Source of the DNA: Heritagella_A intestinalis
Lineage (GTDB): Bacteria > Bacillota > Clostridia > Oscillospirales > Acutalibacteraceae
Reading direction: 5' to 3'
DNA length: 64,000 nt
Assembly: GCA_904418995.1 (NCBI GenBank)
Contig: CAJFQF010000003.1
Coordinates: 1 to 64,000, forward strand
The position numbers and the translations under genes were made by a program. This document shows, one piece after another, positions 7,890 through 15,965 of this stretch. Below the pieces are notes generated by a model. That model did not search any database. It was not told the DNA's origin and saw only the letters and a list, made by a program, of their open reading frames with translations. How positions within the stretch are numbered: the first letter of the stretch is position 1; every line of letters begins with the position of its first letter.

Positions 7890-8849
7890 TCAGACGGTGG
7901 TGAGGATGACGGTGCAGTTGCCGGAAACCGTCACGGTGCCGTTGCCGGCGGGCACAAACACGCTGTCGCCCTTCTGCACCGGCAGGGTCTCGCCGTCGCT
8001 CTCCATGGTGCCCTGGCCGTCCACAATGACAAAGGAGCGGAAGCTGCTCTCGTCAATGGTGAAGGTGTGGGAGCCGTCCACTACATACTTGTCGGTGGTG
8101 AAGTACTTGCAGGTGGCCAGACGGGTCTTGGCAGCGCCTTCCAGCTCCTCGGTGGGGAACTGATGGGCGGAGGTGTCGGAGGGGCTCAGCTTGGAAACGT
8201 CAATGGCCTTGTCCACATGGAGTTCCCGCAGGTTGCCGTCCTTGTCCCGGCGGCCGTAGTCGTACACCCGGTAGGTGGTGTTGGAGTTCTGCTGGATTTC
8301 GCAGATGATGATGCCTGCGCCGATGGCGTGGATGGTGCCGGCCTCAATGAAGAACACGTCGCCCTTGTGGACAGGCACCTTGTTCAGCACGTCCAGGAGG
8401 GTGTTGTCCTCGATCTTGGCCCGGAATTCCTCTTTGGAAATGTCCCGGTTCACGCCGAAGTACAGGGAAGCGCCCTCGTCGCAGTCCAGGATGTACCACA
8501 TCTCGGTTTTGCCGTATTCGTGCTCCACCCGCAGGGCGTATTCATCGCTGGGGTGTACCTGGATGGACAGGGGGTTTTTGGCGTCGATGAACTTAATGAG
8601 CACGGGGAAATTCTCAAAGGCCTCCCCGTTCTTGCCCAGAACCTGGCGGCCAGCCTTCTCAATGTAGTCGCTGAGGGTCAGGCCATCGTATTCCCCGCCC
8701 CGGATCACGCTCTGTCCGGCGGGATGGGTGGAGAGCTCCCAGCTCTCGGCCACGATGTCCAAGTCGCTCTTCTTGTTGTATTCGGTCTTCAGGCGCGTGC
8801 CGCCCCAGAGGTAGTCTTTAAACGCGGGTTCCAGCTTCATCATATTCAT
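7890..8849 (-). CDS. manA: Mannose-6-phosphate isomerase, class I type
   Basis: Zn-dependent cupin enzyme interconverting mannose 6-phosphate and fructose 6-phosphate, linking mannose use with glycolysis and GDP-mannose supply. The 319-aa protein keeps the metal ligands in IQVHPSDEYA (Gln, His), GKTEMWYIL (Glu) and AGTIHAIGAG (His), and ends in the second, degenerate cupin domain. The length is that of the short Firmicute ManA. Two ATGs compete: 8849 (MNMMKLEP) with GGAAGG 10 bases upstream, and 8858, whose Shine-Dalgarno would be too close. A monocistronic transcript is likely. Confidence 0.9.
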   Translation of the reverse strand: MNMMKLEPAFKDYLWGGTRLKTEYNKKSDLDIVAESWELSTHPAGQSVIRGGEYDGLTLSDYIEKAGRQVLGKNGEAFENFPVLIKFIDAKNPLSIQVHPSDEYALRVEHEYGKTEMWYILDCDEGASLYFGVNRDISKEEFRAKIEDNTLLDVLNKVPVHKGDVFFIEAGTIHAIGAGIIICEIQQNSNTTYRVYDYGRRDKDGNLRELHVDKAIDVSKLSPSDTSAHQFPTEELEGAAKTRLATCKYFTTDKYVVDGSHTFTIDESSFRSFVIVDGQGTMESDGETLPVQKGDSVFVPAGNGTVTVSGNCTVILTTV

Positions 8850-9069
8850 GGTATGCATACCTTCCTTTCCACAGCCGGCAGGGAGAAGGCTTCTTCCCCG
8901 GGCCGATGCTCTTTGCCTCTATGATACAACAAAAATGGGAAAACAGCAAGGTAAACCGGCGAAATTCTGGGGAAATTCCCAAAACATTTTCAAAAAACCG
9001 GGGCAGCCAGCCCCCGGGCTGGAAGGGTTCGGGGAAAGGATTCTTACAAAAAAGGAATATCTGCCGGAA

Positions 9070-9097
9070 TTGATTGAAAAGCCGGGATAAATACGAT
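9070..9097 (+). promoter_or_regulatory. Probable promoter for the moxR operon
   Basis: TTGATT, 16-base spacer, TACGAT, about 135 bases before moxR. The transcribed leader holds a GCCCCC/GGGGGC hairpin at 9120-9141 and a CCCGGGC/GCCTGGG-type hairpin near 9188-9214. No recognised riboswitch was found in the 382-base gap. Confidence 0.45.
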
Positions 9098-9231
9098 AAA
9101 ATGAAATTTGTGAGCGTATGCCCCCATTCCCAGAAGGGGGCCTGCGTACCTCTATAGAATACCGTGGTGAAAATGCAGGATGTGCTCCCGGGCAGCGCCT
9201 GGGGGTTGACGATACGTAGGAGGAAAAGCCG

Positions 9232-10161
9232 GTGCAAAAAGCAGTAGAGATTATGAGAGAAGTCCAGAAGGTTGTTGTGGGAAAGGAGCGGGCCATTGCC
9301 AGCGTCATGTGCGCTATGCTGGCAGGGGGACACATTTTATTGGAGGACATTCCCGGCGTGGGCAAAACCACCATGGCCCTGGCCTTTGCCCGGGCTATGG
9401 ACCTTTCCTTTAAGCGGATGCAGTTTACCCCGGATGTGATGCCCTCGGACGTGACGGGCTATTCGGTGTTCAACCGGCAGAAGGGGGAGTCGGAATATGT
9501 GCCTGGTGCGGCCATGTGCAATTTGTTTTTGGCCGATGAAATCAACCGCACTTCCAGCAAAACCCAGTCCGCCCTGCTGGAAGTGATGGAGGAGGGGAAC
9601 ATCACCGTAGACGGCGTGACCCGTCAGGTGCCCCGGCCCTTCTGGGTCATCGCCACCCAGAACCCGGTGGGTTCCGCCGGCACCCAGCTGCTGCCGGAAT
9701 CCCAGATGGACCGCTTTATGATCTGCCTGAGCATGGGGTATCCGGATATCCGGGAGGAAGTGAAGATTCTCCAGAGCCGCCAGGAGAGCAACCCCTTGGA
9801 GTCTGTGCGCCGGGTGGCTGGGCCTCAGGAGTTCCTGGCCATGCAGCAGGAGGCGGGCAGTGTGTTCGCTTCCGAGGCGGTGTGTGAATATGCGGCCACC
9901 CTGGCGGCCTGGACCCGCTCCAATGAGCAGCTCCGGCTGGGGATCAGCCCCCGGGGCACCCTGGCTTTGGTGCGCATGGCCAAGGCGGCGGCCTATCTCA
10001 GCGGCAAGGACTATGTGGTCCCCGAAAATATCCAGTCCATTTTCCTGGACGTGTGCGCCCACCGTGTGCTCCTCAGCTCCAAGGGGCGGGTGGCCGGCCT
10101 CAATGCCCGTGCCGTCCTCACCTCTGCCCTGCGGGAGGTTCCTGCCCCCGGCGTGGGCTGA
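9232..10161 (+). CDS. MoxR-family AAA+ ATPase
   Basis: MoxR ATPases act as chaperone-like factors on partner proteins encoded beside them. The 309-aa protein has Walker A IPGVGKTTMA near residue 42, Walker B LFLADEINRT near 98, the sensor IATQNPVG and a C-terminal lid with the ISPRGTLAL arginine motif. It starts with GTG at 9232, eight bases after TAGGAGG. The next two genes, a DUF58 protein and a membrane transglutaminase, form the usual MoxR-DUF58-TgpA operon. Confidence 0.93.
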   Translation: MQKAVEIMREVQKVVVGKERAIASVMCAMLAGGHILLEDIPGVGKTTMALAFARAMDLSFKRMQFTPDVMPSDVTGYSVFNRQKGESEYVPGAAMCNLFLADEINRTSSKTQSALLEVMEEGNITVDGVTRQVPRPFWVIATQNPVGSAGTQLLPESQMDRFMICLSMGYPDIREEVKILQSRQESNPLESVRRVAGPQEFLAMQQEAGSVFASEAVCEYAATLAAWTRSNEQLRLGISPRGTLALVRMAKAAAYLSGKDYVVPENIQSIFLDVCAHRVLLSSKGRVAGLNARAVLTSALREVPAPGVG

Positions 10162-10252
10162 CGGCTGGGAGTTTCAAAATGCAGAGCGCCGCGTCAAATG
10201 GCGGGGCGCCGGCCAACGGCCGCCTGCGGGCGCGGGAAAGGAATGGTCATAT

Positions 10253-11443
10253 ATGGCAAGGCGGAGGATCTTGTATGGGCTGGCCCTGGCGGGAAGCCTG
10301 CTGTTTTTTATATTTTATCGGGGGTACCTCTCCCATCTGGTACTGTTTGTGGTGCTGCTGCTGCCGGTGTTTTCTCTGCTGGCGGCCCTGCCCAGCTGTT
10401 TTTTGGTGCGGGTGCGGCTGGAATTGGCGAAAACCGCAGCAGGCAAGGGGGAGCCGGTGCCTTTTTTTCTGCATATTCAAAATCGGAGCGTACTGCCCTG
10501 CCCGGCAGTGCGCTTTTGGCTGGAATGCCGCAACCTGCTGGGGGCGGGGGAAAAGGGCGACGCCTTTGAGAAGCTCCCCTTCCGCCTGGCGGTGGAGACA
10601 GGGCCACGGTCAGAGACGGCCCTGCGCCAGACCCTGACGGGGAATTGGTGCGGCAAAACAGAATTGACCCTAAAAAAAGTCCGGGTCACCGATGTGCTGG
10701 GGATTTTCTCCCTGCCAGTGCGGGGAAGCCGGCAGCAGGCAGAGCTCAATGTGCTGCCGGCCATCCAGCTTTTGGCGGTACACTTGGAGCAGGACACCGG
10801 CATGGCGGAGGATTCCGGGAAGTATTCCCCCTACCGCCCCGGGGACGACCCGGGAGAGGTGTTCCAGATTCGGGAATTCCGGGAAGGGGACAACCTGCGC
10901 CGGATTCACTGGAAGCTGAGTCGCCGGATGGGACAGCTCATGGTCCGGGATTTCTCCCTGCCGGCAGACCACGGCCTGTGCTTCCTGCTGGAACCGGGCG
11001 CCGATGCCCAGCCCCAGGAGCTGGACCGGATGCTGGAAGGCTTTGCCTCCCTGTCCTCCGCCCTGGCCCAGGAGGGCTGCGTCCACCATGTGGGCTGGAT
11101 GGAGGAGTCGGTCCTGCACTGGGAAGAGGTGGAGGACCTGGAAGACCTGGGCGCGGTGCTGGCCCGGGCGCTGGCTTTGCGGCGGTTTGCCGGCAGGCCC
11201 GCCCTTAGCCGCTGTATGGAGGAGGGCCCGGTGCGCACCGGTTCCCATCTGCTGTACTGCACCACCCCCGGGGACCAGGATTCGGCCTTTGCGGGGCTGG
11301 AAATGCTGAAACGGGAAAAAGGCTGCCGCCGGGTTACCATCCTCTTTGCGGGCCCGGAGGACGCTTTTTCCAAAGCCCCGGCGTTCTGCCGGGTAATGCC
11401 CCTGGGAGAGGGGAGCATCGATTTGGAGGAGCTGCTGCTGTGA
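10253..11443 (+). CDS. DUF58 domain membrane protein
   Basis: 396-aa DUF58 protein, the standard neighbour and presumed partner of MoxR ATPases; function unproven. Two N-terminal membrane segments (YGLALAGSLLFFIFY and LVLFVVLLLPVFSLL) are followed by a beta-rich region and the diagnostic DUF58 motif YRPGDDPGEVFQIREF then EGDNLRRIHWKLSRR near residues 195-225, and by a degenerate von Willebrand-A-like tail. The start at 10253 (MARRRILYG) has GAAAGGA upstream and gives a clean signal-anchor; an open frame reaches back into moxR but has no supporting features. It overlaps the next gene by GTGA. Confidence 0.88.
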   Translation: MARRRILYGLALAGSLLFFIFYRGYLSHLVLFVVLLLPVFSLLAALPSCFLVRVRLELAKTAAGKGEPVPFFLHIQNRSVLPCPAVRFWLECRNLLGAGEKGDAFEKLPFRLAVETGPRSETALRQTLTGNWCGKTELTLKKVRVTDVLGIFSLPVRGSRQQAELNVLPAIQLLAVHLEQDTGMAEDSGKYSPYRPGDDPGEVFQIREFREGDNLRRIHWKLSRRMGQLMVRDFSLPADHGLCFLLEPGADAQPQELDRMLEGFASLSSALAQEGCVHHVGWMEESVLHWEEVEDLEDLGAVLARALALRRFAGRPALSRCMEEGPVRTGSHLLYCTTPGDQDSAFAGLEMLKREKGCRRVTILFAGPEDAFSKAPAFCRVMPLGEGSIDLEELLL

Positions 11444-13944
11444 AAAAGTCCTCAAGAAATCCCAATCAAAACGAAAAACAACGGGAAGCCTCCCTGGAAC
11501 AGGGGAGCTTTACCCTGTCCCCGGCTTCTCTGCCCCAGGAGCGGGAGAGCCCTTTTTTCCGGATCTTGCTGCAAGTTCTCATTTTGGGCCTGGGAATGTA
11601 CGGATGCCTCTATTCCTTTTTGACGGCCTTCGGCATTTCCTATGCTTCCTCGGCCCTGCCGGCGTGGCTGGGGCTGTATGTGCTGTTGGCGGTGGTGGTG
11701 TATTCTTTTTCCGCTTGGCCCCTGCTGGTGTTGATTCCAGGGCTGCCCCTGGCGGCCTGGGGCTTTTTCTCCCTGGATTCCCTGAGCACCGGCTTTGTGA
11801 GCCTGTTAAACCAGGTGCTTCAGGTGATGACGGAAAATTCCCCCTGGGTGTTTGTCCAGTATGAGCTGCCCAGCTTTGTGTGGCTGCGGGATCTGCCCGG
11901 CCTGGAACAGAATTTCCTGCTGCTGGCGTCCTGCCTGATGACTTTGGTGGCGGGCTATTTTGTGGTGCGCCGGCCCAATCTGCCGGTGTTTTTGGTGTGT
12001 ACCGCGCCCTTTTTGATCCTGCCCCTGTTCTTCACCCTGGCGCCGGATTTGCGGGCCTTCTTTGCCCTGGCTGCTTCCTGGCTGCTGCTGGGCATGGTGC
12101 AGACGGGCTTCTGGCGCAAGCGGGCCGTGAAGCAGGGACGGTTCCTGTTTCAAAAGAATGTGCGGCGGCAGCTGGCCCTGGTGCTGCTGGCCTGCTCCCT
12201 GCTCTCTGTGGGGACGGCCTCGGTGCTGCTGCCCCAGGAGGGCTATCGCCGGCCCCAGAGCGCGGAGGAATTTCTCCAGCAGCTCCAAAATTCCGGCATT
12301 GGCGGGTGGTTCCAGTCCACCCCTCAGGAGGAAGTGGGCCTGCACAGCCTTTCTTCCCTGCACTTTACCGGGGAAACGGCTCTGGAAATCCAGTGCAGCA
12401 CCCTGACCCCCATGTATCTCCGGGGCTATGCCGCCGGGGTGTTCCAGAATGACGCCTGGGAGGTGACCTCGGACAGCAATTATGAAAGGGCTTCGGCGGA
12501 TTTCACCTGGTATGACGGCAATCTCCTGAACCCCATGAACCTGTACGCCCGGATGCAGGGGGAAGGGGCCCAGCTCTATGATGTGACGGTGCGCAATGTG
12601 AACCCGGCCCGGGATTCCGTCTTTGTGCCCGGGGGCGTTTCCACAGATTTGGCCTCTATGGCCGATGGCCTGGCCCGGCAGGATCTGTATGTGGAAAAGG
12701 CTGGAGGATCGGATACCTATACCCTGTCGGCAGCTTTGCTGCCCGACCTGCCCGGTTCGATGTTAACCGCCTCGGCTTCGGAGGTCCCTCGGGAGTTCCA
12801 AATCTCCGAAGAGGGGAACGAAGGAATTCCGGGTCTGGTGAACCGCTATGGGAATTATCTCTATGAGCCCTATACGGCCCTGCCCGACGACATCCGGGCG
12901 GCGGCGGAAAACTGGCTGGCAGAGCGGGGCTTTACTCCCATCTCTATGTTGGAAAGTATGGAGATTCTGGATGTGGGGGAAGTGTGCCGCCAGCTCCAAT
13001 CTATTTTCCAAAGTGAGTTCCGGTATTCCTACACGCCCCCGGTTTTCCCCAACGGGGAGAACTTTTTGGAGTGGTTTTTGCAGGACGCCCAGGAGGGTTA
13101 CTGCGTCCACTACGCCACGGCCGGCACCCTGCTGCTCCGGGCTTTGGGCATTCCGGCCCGGTATGCCGAGGGGTATATTGTCACCCAGGACGACTACGCC
13201 GGGGGCCAGTGGTTGGAGGACGGCTATTTGCAGATTCCGGACAGCAACGCCCACGCCTGGACGGAGGTCTATGACCCGGATACCGGCGCGTGGATTCCCG
13301 TGGAAATGACCCCGGGCTTCTCTTCCCAGCAGTTCTGGGATTCCCCCAGCGGCACGGCGGCTTCCCCCTCGCCGTCTCCCACGCCGGAGCCCTCGGAAAC
13401 CCCGGCGCCCAGCGAGACCCCCGCGCCTTCGGAAAGCCCGGATACTACCCCCACGCCCACCCCGGGGGGAGGGGTTGACGGGCCGGACAGCGTCCAGGGC
13501 CAGGGCATTCCCCAGTGGATTTGGCCGGCCTTGAGTTTGCTGGCAACGGTCTTGCTGGCGGCGGCGTTGGTTGTGGGCCGGCGGAAATGGCTCATGGGCC
13601 GCCGGCAGAAAGCCTGGGGGCAGCCGGATGCCCGGGAGGCTGTTCGGGCATACTGGAAATGGGCCTTCCGGATGCTGCGCTGCGCCGGGCTTCCCCTGCC
13701 CGACGAGGAGCAAACGTCGGGGGAATACTTGCAGGCCCTGTGTGAAAAGTGTCCGGGGCTGGATTTGGAAAAGCTGCAAAAAGCTTATGAAATCGGGGAA
13801 AAAGCCCGGTTTGCCCGGCAGGCCCCGGCGGAATCCGACCGCGCCTTTTTGGCCGCGTGGCGGCTGGAGCTGGAAGGGGCCCTGCTGGCGAAAATGTCCC
13901 CGCCGGTTCGGCTGTATTGCCGGTGGGTTCTGTGCCTGGTCTGA
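11440..13944 (+). CDS. TgpA-like transmembrane transglutaminase-fold protein
   Basis: 834-aa membrane protein with an extracytoplasmic transglutaminase-like domain, likely acting on the cell envelope. Five or six N-terminal hydrophobic segments occupy residues about 40-270. The cysteine-peptidase-fold core holds GYCVHYATAG (Cys about 555), AHAWTEVYD (His about 605) and the Asp just after it (about 612). A Pro/Ser/Thr-rich linker (PSPSPTPEPSETP...) leads to one more membrane span and a cytoplasmic DUF4129-type tail. Translation starts at GTG 11440, overlapping the DUF58 stop. It ends the operon; no strong terminator follows directly. Confidence 0.88.
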   Translation: MKKSSRNPNQNEKQREASLEQGSFTLSPASLPQERESPFFRILLQVLILGLGMYGCLYSFLTAFGISYASSALPAWLGLYVLLAVVVYSFSAWPLLVLIPGLPLAAWGFFSLDSLSTGFVSLLNQVLQVMTENSPWVFVQYELPSFVWLRDLPGLEQNFLLLASCLMTLVAGYFVVRRPNLPVFLVCTAPFLILPLFFTLAPDLRAFFALAASWLLLGMVQTGFWRKRAVKQGRFLFQKNVRRQLALVLLACSLLSVGTASVLLPQEGYRRPQSAEEFLQQLQNSGIGGWFQSTPQEEVGLHSLSSLHFTGETALEIQCSTLTPMYLRGYAAGVFQNDAWEVTSDSNYERASADFTWYDGNLLNPMNLYARMQGEGAQLYDVTVRNVNPARDSVFVPGGVSTDLASMADGLARQDLYVEKAGGSDTYTLSAALLPDLPGSMLTASASEVPREFQISEEGNEGIPGLVNRYGNYLYEPYTALPDDIRAAAENWLAERGFTPISMLESMEILDVGEVCRQLQSIFQSEFRYSYTPPVFPNGENFLEWFLQDAQEGYCVHYATAGTLLLRALGIPARYAEGYIVTQDDYAGGQWLEDGYLQIPDSNAHAWTEVYDPDTGAWIPVEMTPGFSSQQFWDSPSGTAASPSPSPTPEPSETPAPSETPAPSESPDTTPTPTPGGGVDGPDSVQGQGIPQWIWPALSLLATVLLAAALVVGRRKWLMGRRQKAWGQPDAREAVRAYWKWAFRMLRCAGLPLPDEEQTSGEYLQALCEKCPGLDLEKLQKAYEIGEKARFARQAPAESDRAFLAAWRLELEGALLAKMSPPVRLYCRWVLCLV

Positions 13945-14045
13945 GAAATCTTGTGAGAGTGTTGTGAAATTACCGAGGTTTTCCAGGATGGTTTTGTGCA
14001 AATTGCTGCTTCTCAGAAGAAATCCCACGGAGCCGCGTATTTTCA

Positions 14046-14074
14046 TTGAATTATACGAAAGACTGTGTTATAAT
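14046..14074 (+). promoter_or_regulatory. Promoter for fakA
   Basis: TTGAAT, 17-base spacer, TATAAT, in the 261-base gap after the transglutaminase gene. The implied leader of about 125 bases contains a GCCGGAGG...CCTCCGGG / GCCGGC hairpin cluster of unknown meaning. Confidence 0.75.
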
Positions 14075-14205
14075 TAAGAAAAATTTCAACACTTTATATT
14101 CTGAAAGCAGCCGGAGGCCTCCGGGAGCCGGCCTGCTGGGAAGCAGCGGCGGAAAATCCTCTGCATTAACCCGGAAATTTACTGAAATGAGGAAGTGTGT
14201 GAGCT

Positions 14206-15879
14206 GTGATTAACGGAATCACGTTGCGCGACGCCATTCTATCCGGCGCCAATAATATCTGCAAAAACAAAAAGGCCGTGGATGAGCTGAACATTTTCCC
14301 TGTGCCCGATGGGGATACCGGCACCAATATGTCCATGACCATCACCGCCGCCGTCCGGGAGCTGGAAAAAAGCCAGGACACGGCGGCAGGTTCTGTAGCC
14401 CGCCAGGCGGCTTCGGCCATGCTCCGGGGCGCCCGGGGCAATTCCGGCGTAATCCTTTCCCTTTTGTTCCGGGGATTTTCCAAGGGGCTGGGGGAAACCG
14501 TTGAGGCTTCCGGCGAGGATTTGGTCAATGCCCTGGGACTGGGCGTGGACGCCGCCTATAAGGCCGTGATGACCCCCACCGAGGGCACCATCCTGACAGT
14601 GGCCCGGGTGGCCTATGAAAAGGGCCGCGCCGCCGCTGCCATTGACAATGACCCGGCCTATGTGTGGGCTGCGGTGTGCATGGGAGCAGGCGCCGCGTTG
14701 GAGGAGACTCCGGAGCTGCTGCCGGTGCTGAAAAAGGCCGGCGTGGTGGATGCCGGCGGCAAGGGCCTGTGCCTGATTTTTGAGGGAATGCGCAGCGTTA
14801 TCCAGGACGGCGTGGTCATCCAGGCGGAGAAGAGCCAGGAGGAAAAGGCCGAGGAAACCGCGGAATTCTTCCGGAATGCGGCGGCGGAATTTGACCAGGA
14901 AATCCACTTCACCTACTGCACGGAGTTTGTGGTAGGCCGGGAGGAAAGCTGCACCCGGAATCCCGCCGAGCTGCGGGCCTATCTGGAAACCATCGGCGAC
15001 TGCGTGGTGGTAGTGGACGACGAGGAGATTATCAAGGTCCACGTCCACACCGAGGACCCGGGCAAGGCGTTGCAGGAGGGCCTCTCCTTTGGCCAGCTCC
15101 TCACGGTGAAAGTAGAGAATATGAAGGAACAGCATCGCCAGGCCGCCGAAGCCAATGAAGCGGCCAAGGCTGCCGAAAAGCCCGCTCCGGCCCTCTTGGA
15201 GCCGGCAGAGCCCACCGAAGAGCTGGGCTTTGTAGCGGTGGCTGCCGGCGACGGCCTGCATACCCTTTTCAGCGATTTGGGATGCAGCCAGGTGGTCAGC
15301 GGCGGCCAGACCATGAACCCCAGCACCCAGGATATTCTGGCGGCTGTGCTGGCAACCCCGGCCAAGAAGGTGTTTGTCCTTCCCAACAATAAGAATATCA
15401 TTATGGCTGCGGAGCAGACCATCCCCCTGGTCACCGACCGGGAAGTCGTGGTGCTGCCCACCCGCACCATTCCCCAGGGCCTTTCCGCCATGCTGGCGGT
15501 AGACCCGGATGTTTCCCCCGAGGAAAACCAGCAGCGGATGATGGATGCCGCCGGGGCTGTGGCCACCGGCACCGTGACCTTTGCCGCCCGGGACTCCGAG
15601 TTTGGCGGGCACAAAATCCGTCAGGGAGAGATTATGGGCCTGCGCAACGGCAAGCTGGAATATATTGAGAAAGACCCGGTCCACACCTGCAGCAAGCTCA
15701 CCCGGGCCATGGTGAACCGGAACACCTCCTTTATCACCCTGATTTACGGCAGCGACATCACCGAGGCCCAGGCCGAGGACGCCTGCCAGCGCATCCGCTC
15801 TAAGATCAGCGACGACATTGAAGTCACCCTCATCAACGGCGGCCAGCCGGTGTATTACTTCATCATTTCTATCGAATAA
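14206..15879 (+). CDS. fakA: DAK2-domain fatty acid kinase FakA-like
   Basis: Kinase that phosphorylates fatty acids held by a DegV/FakB carrier, feeding exogenous fatty acids into phospholipid synthesis. The 557-aa protein starts with a DAK2 ATP-binding domain (NIFPVPDGDTGTNM near residues 30-43, and ARGNSGVILS), then a central linker and a C-terminal EDD-like domain (VLPNNKNIIMAAEQ). The start is GTG at 14206 with AGGAAG about 13 bases upstream. In many Firmicutes an Asp23/YloU gene precedes it; here there is only a promoter. recG follows, as in Bacillus, though behind a terminator. Confidence 0.88.
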   Translation: MINGITLRDAILSGANNICKNKKAVDELNIFPVPDGDTGTNMSMTITAAVRELEKSQDTAAGSVARQAASAMLRGARGNSGVILSLLFRGFSKGLGETVEASGEDLVNALGLGVDAAYKAVMTPTEGTILTVARVAYEKGRAAAAIDNDPAYVWAAVCMGAGAALEETPELLPVLKKAGVVDAGGKGLCLIFEGMRSVIQDGVVIQAEKSQEEKAEETAEFFRNAAAEFDQEIHFTYCTEFVVGREESCTRNPAELRAYLETIGDCVVVVDDEEIIKVHVHTEDPGKALQEGLSFGQLLTVKVENMKEQHRQAAEANEAAKAAEKPAPALLEPAEPTEELGFVAVAAGDGLHTLFSDLGCSQVVSGGQTMNPSTQDILAAVLATPAKKVFVLPNNKNIIMAAEQTIPLVTDREVVVLPTRTIPQGLSAMLAVDPDVSPEENQQRMMDAAGAVATGTVTFAARDSEFGGHKIRQGEIMGLRNGKLEYIEKDPVHTCSKLTRAMVNRNTSFITLIYGSDITEAQAEDACQRIRSKISDDIEVTLINGGQPVYYFIISIE

Positions 15880-15899
15880 TTTTACGATTTTAATTGCAG

Positions 15900-15946
15900 C
15901 AGGGACTATTGCCGGGCCTTTGTCCGGCGGCAGTCCCTGTATTTTT
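15900..15946 (+). terminator. Terminator between fakA and recG
   Basis: CAGGGACT and GCCGG arms paired with CCGGC and AGTCCCTG, followed by TATTTTT. recG begins only 20 bases later, so its expression depends on read-through or on a promoter within this hairpin region. Confidence 0.8.
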
Positions 15947-15965
15947 GCAGAAAGGAGGGAGCGCC

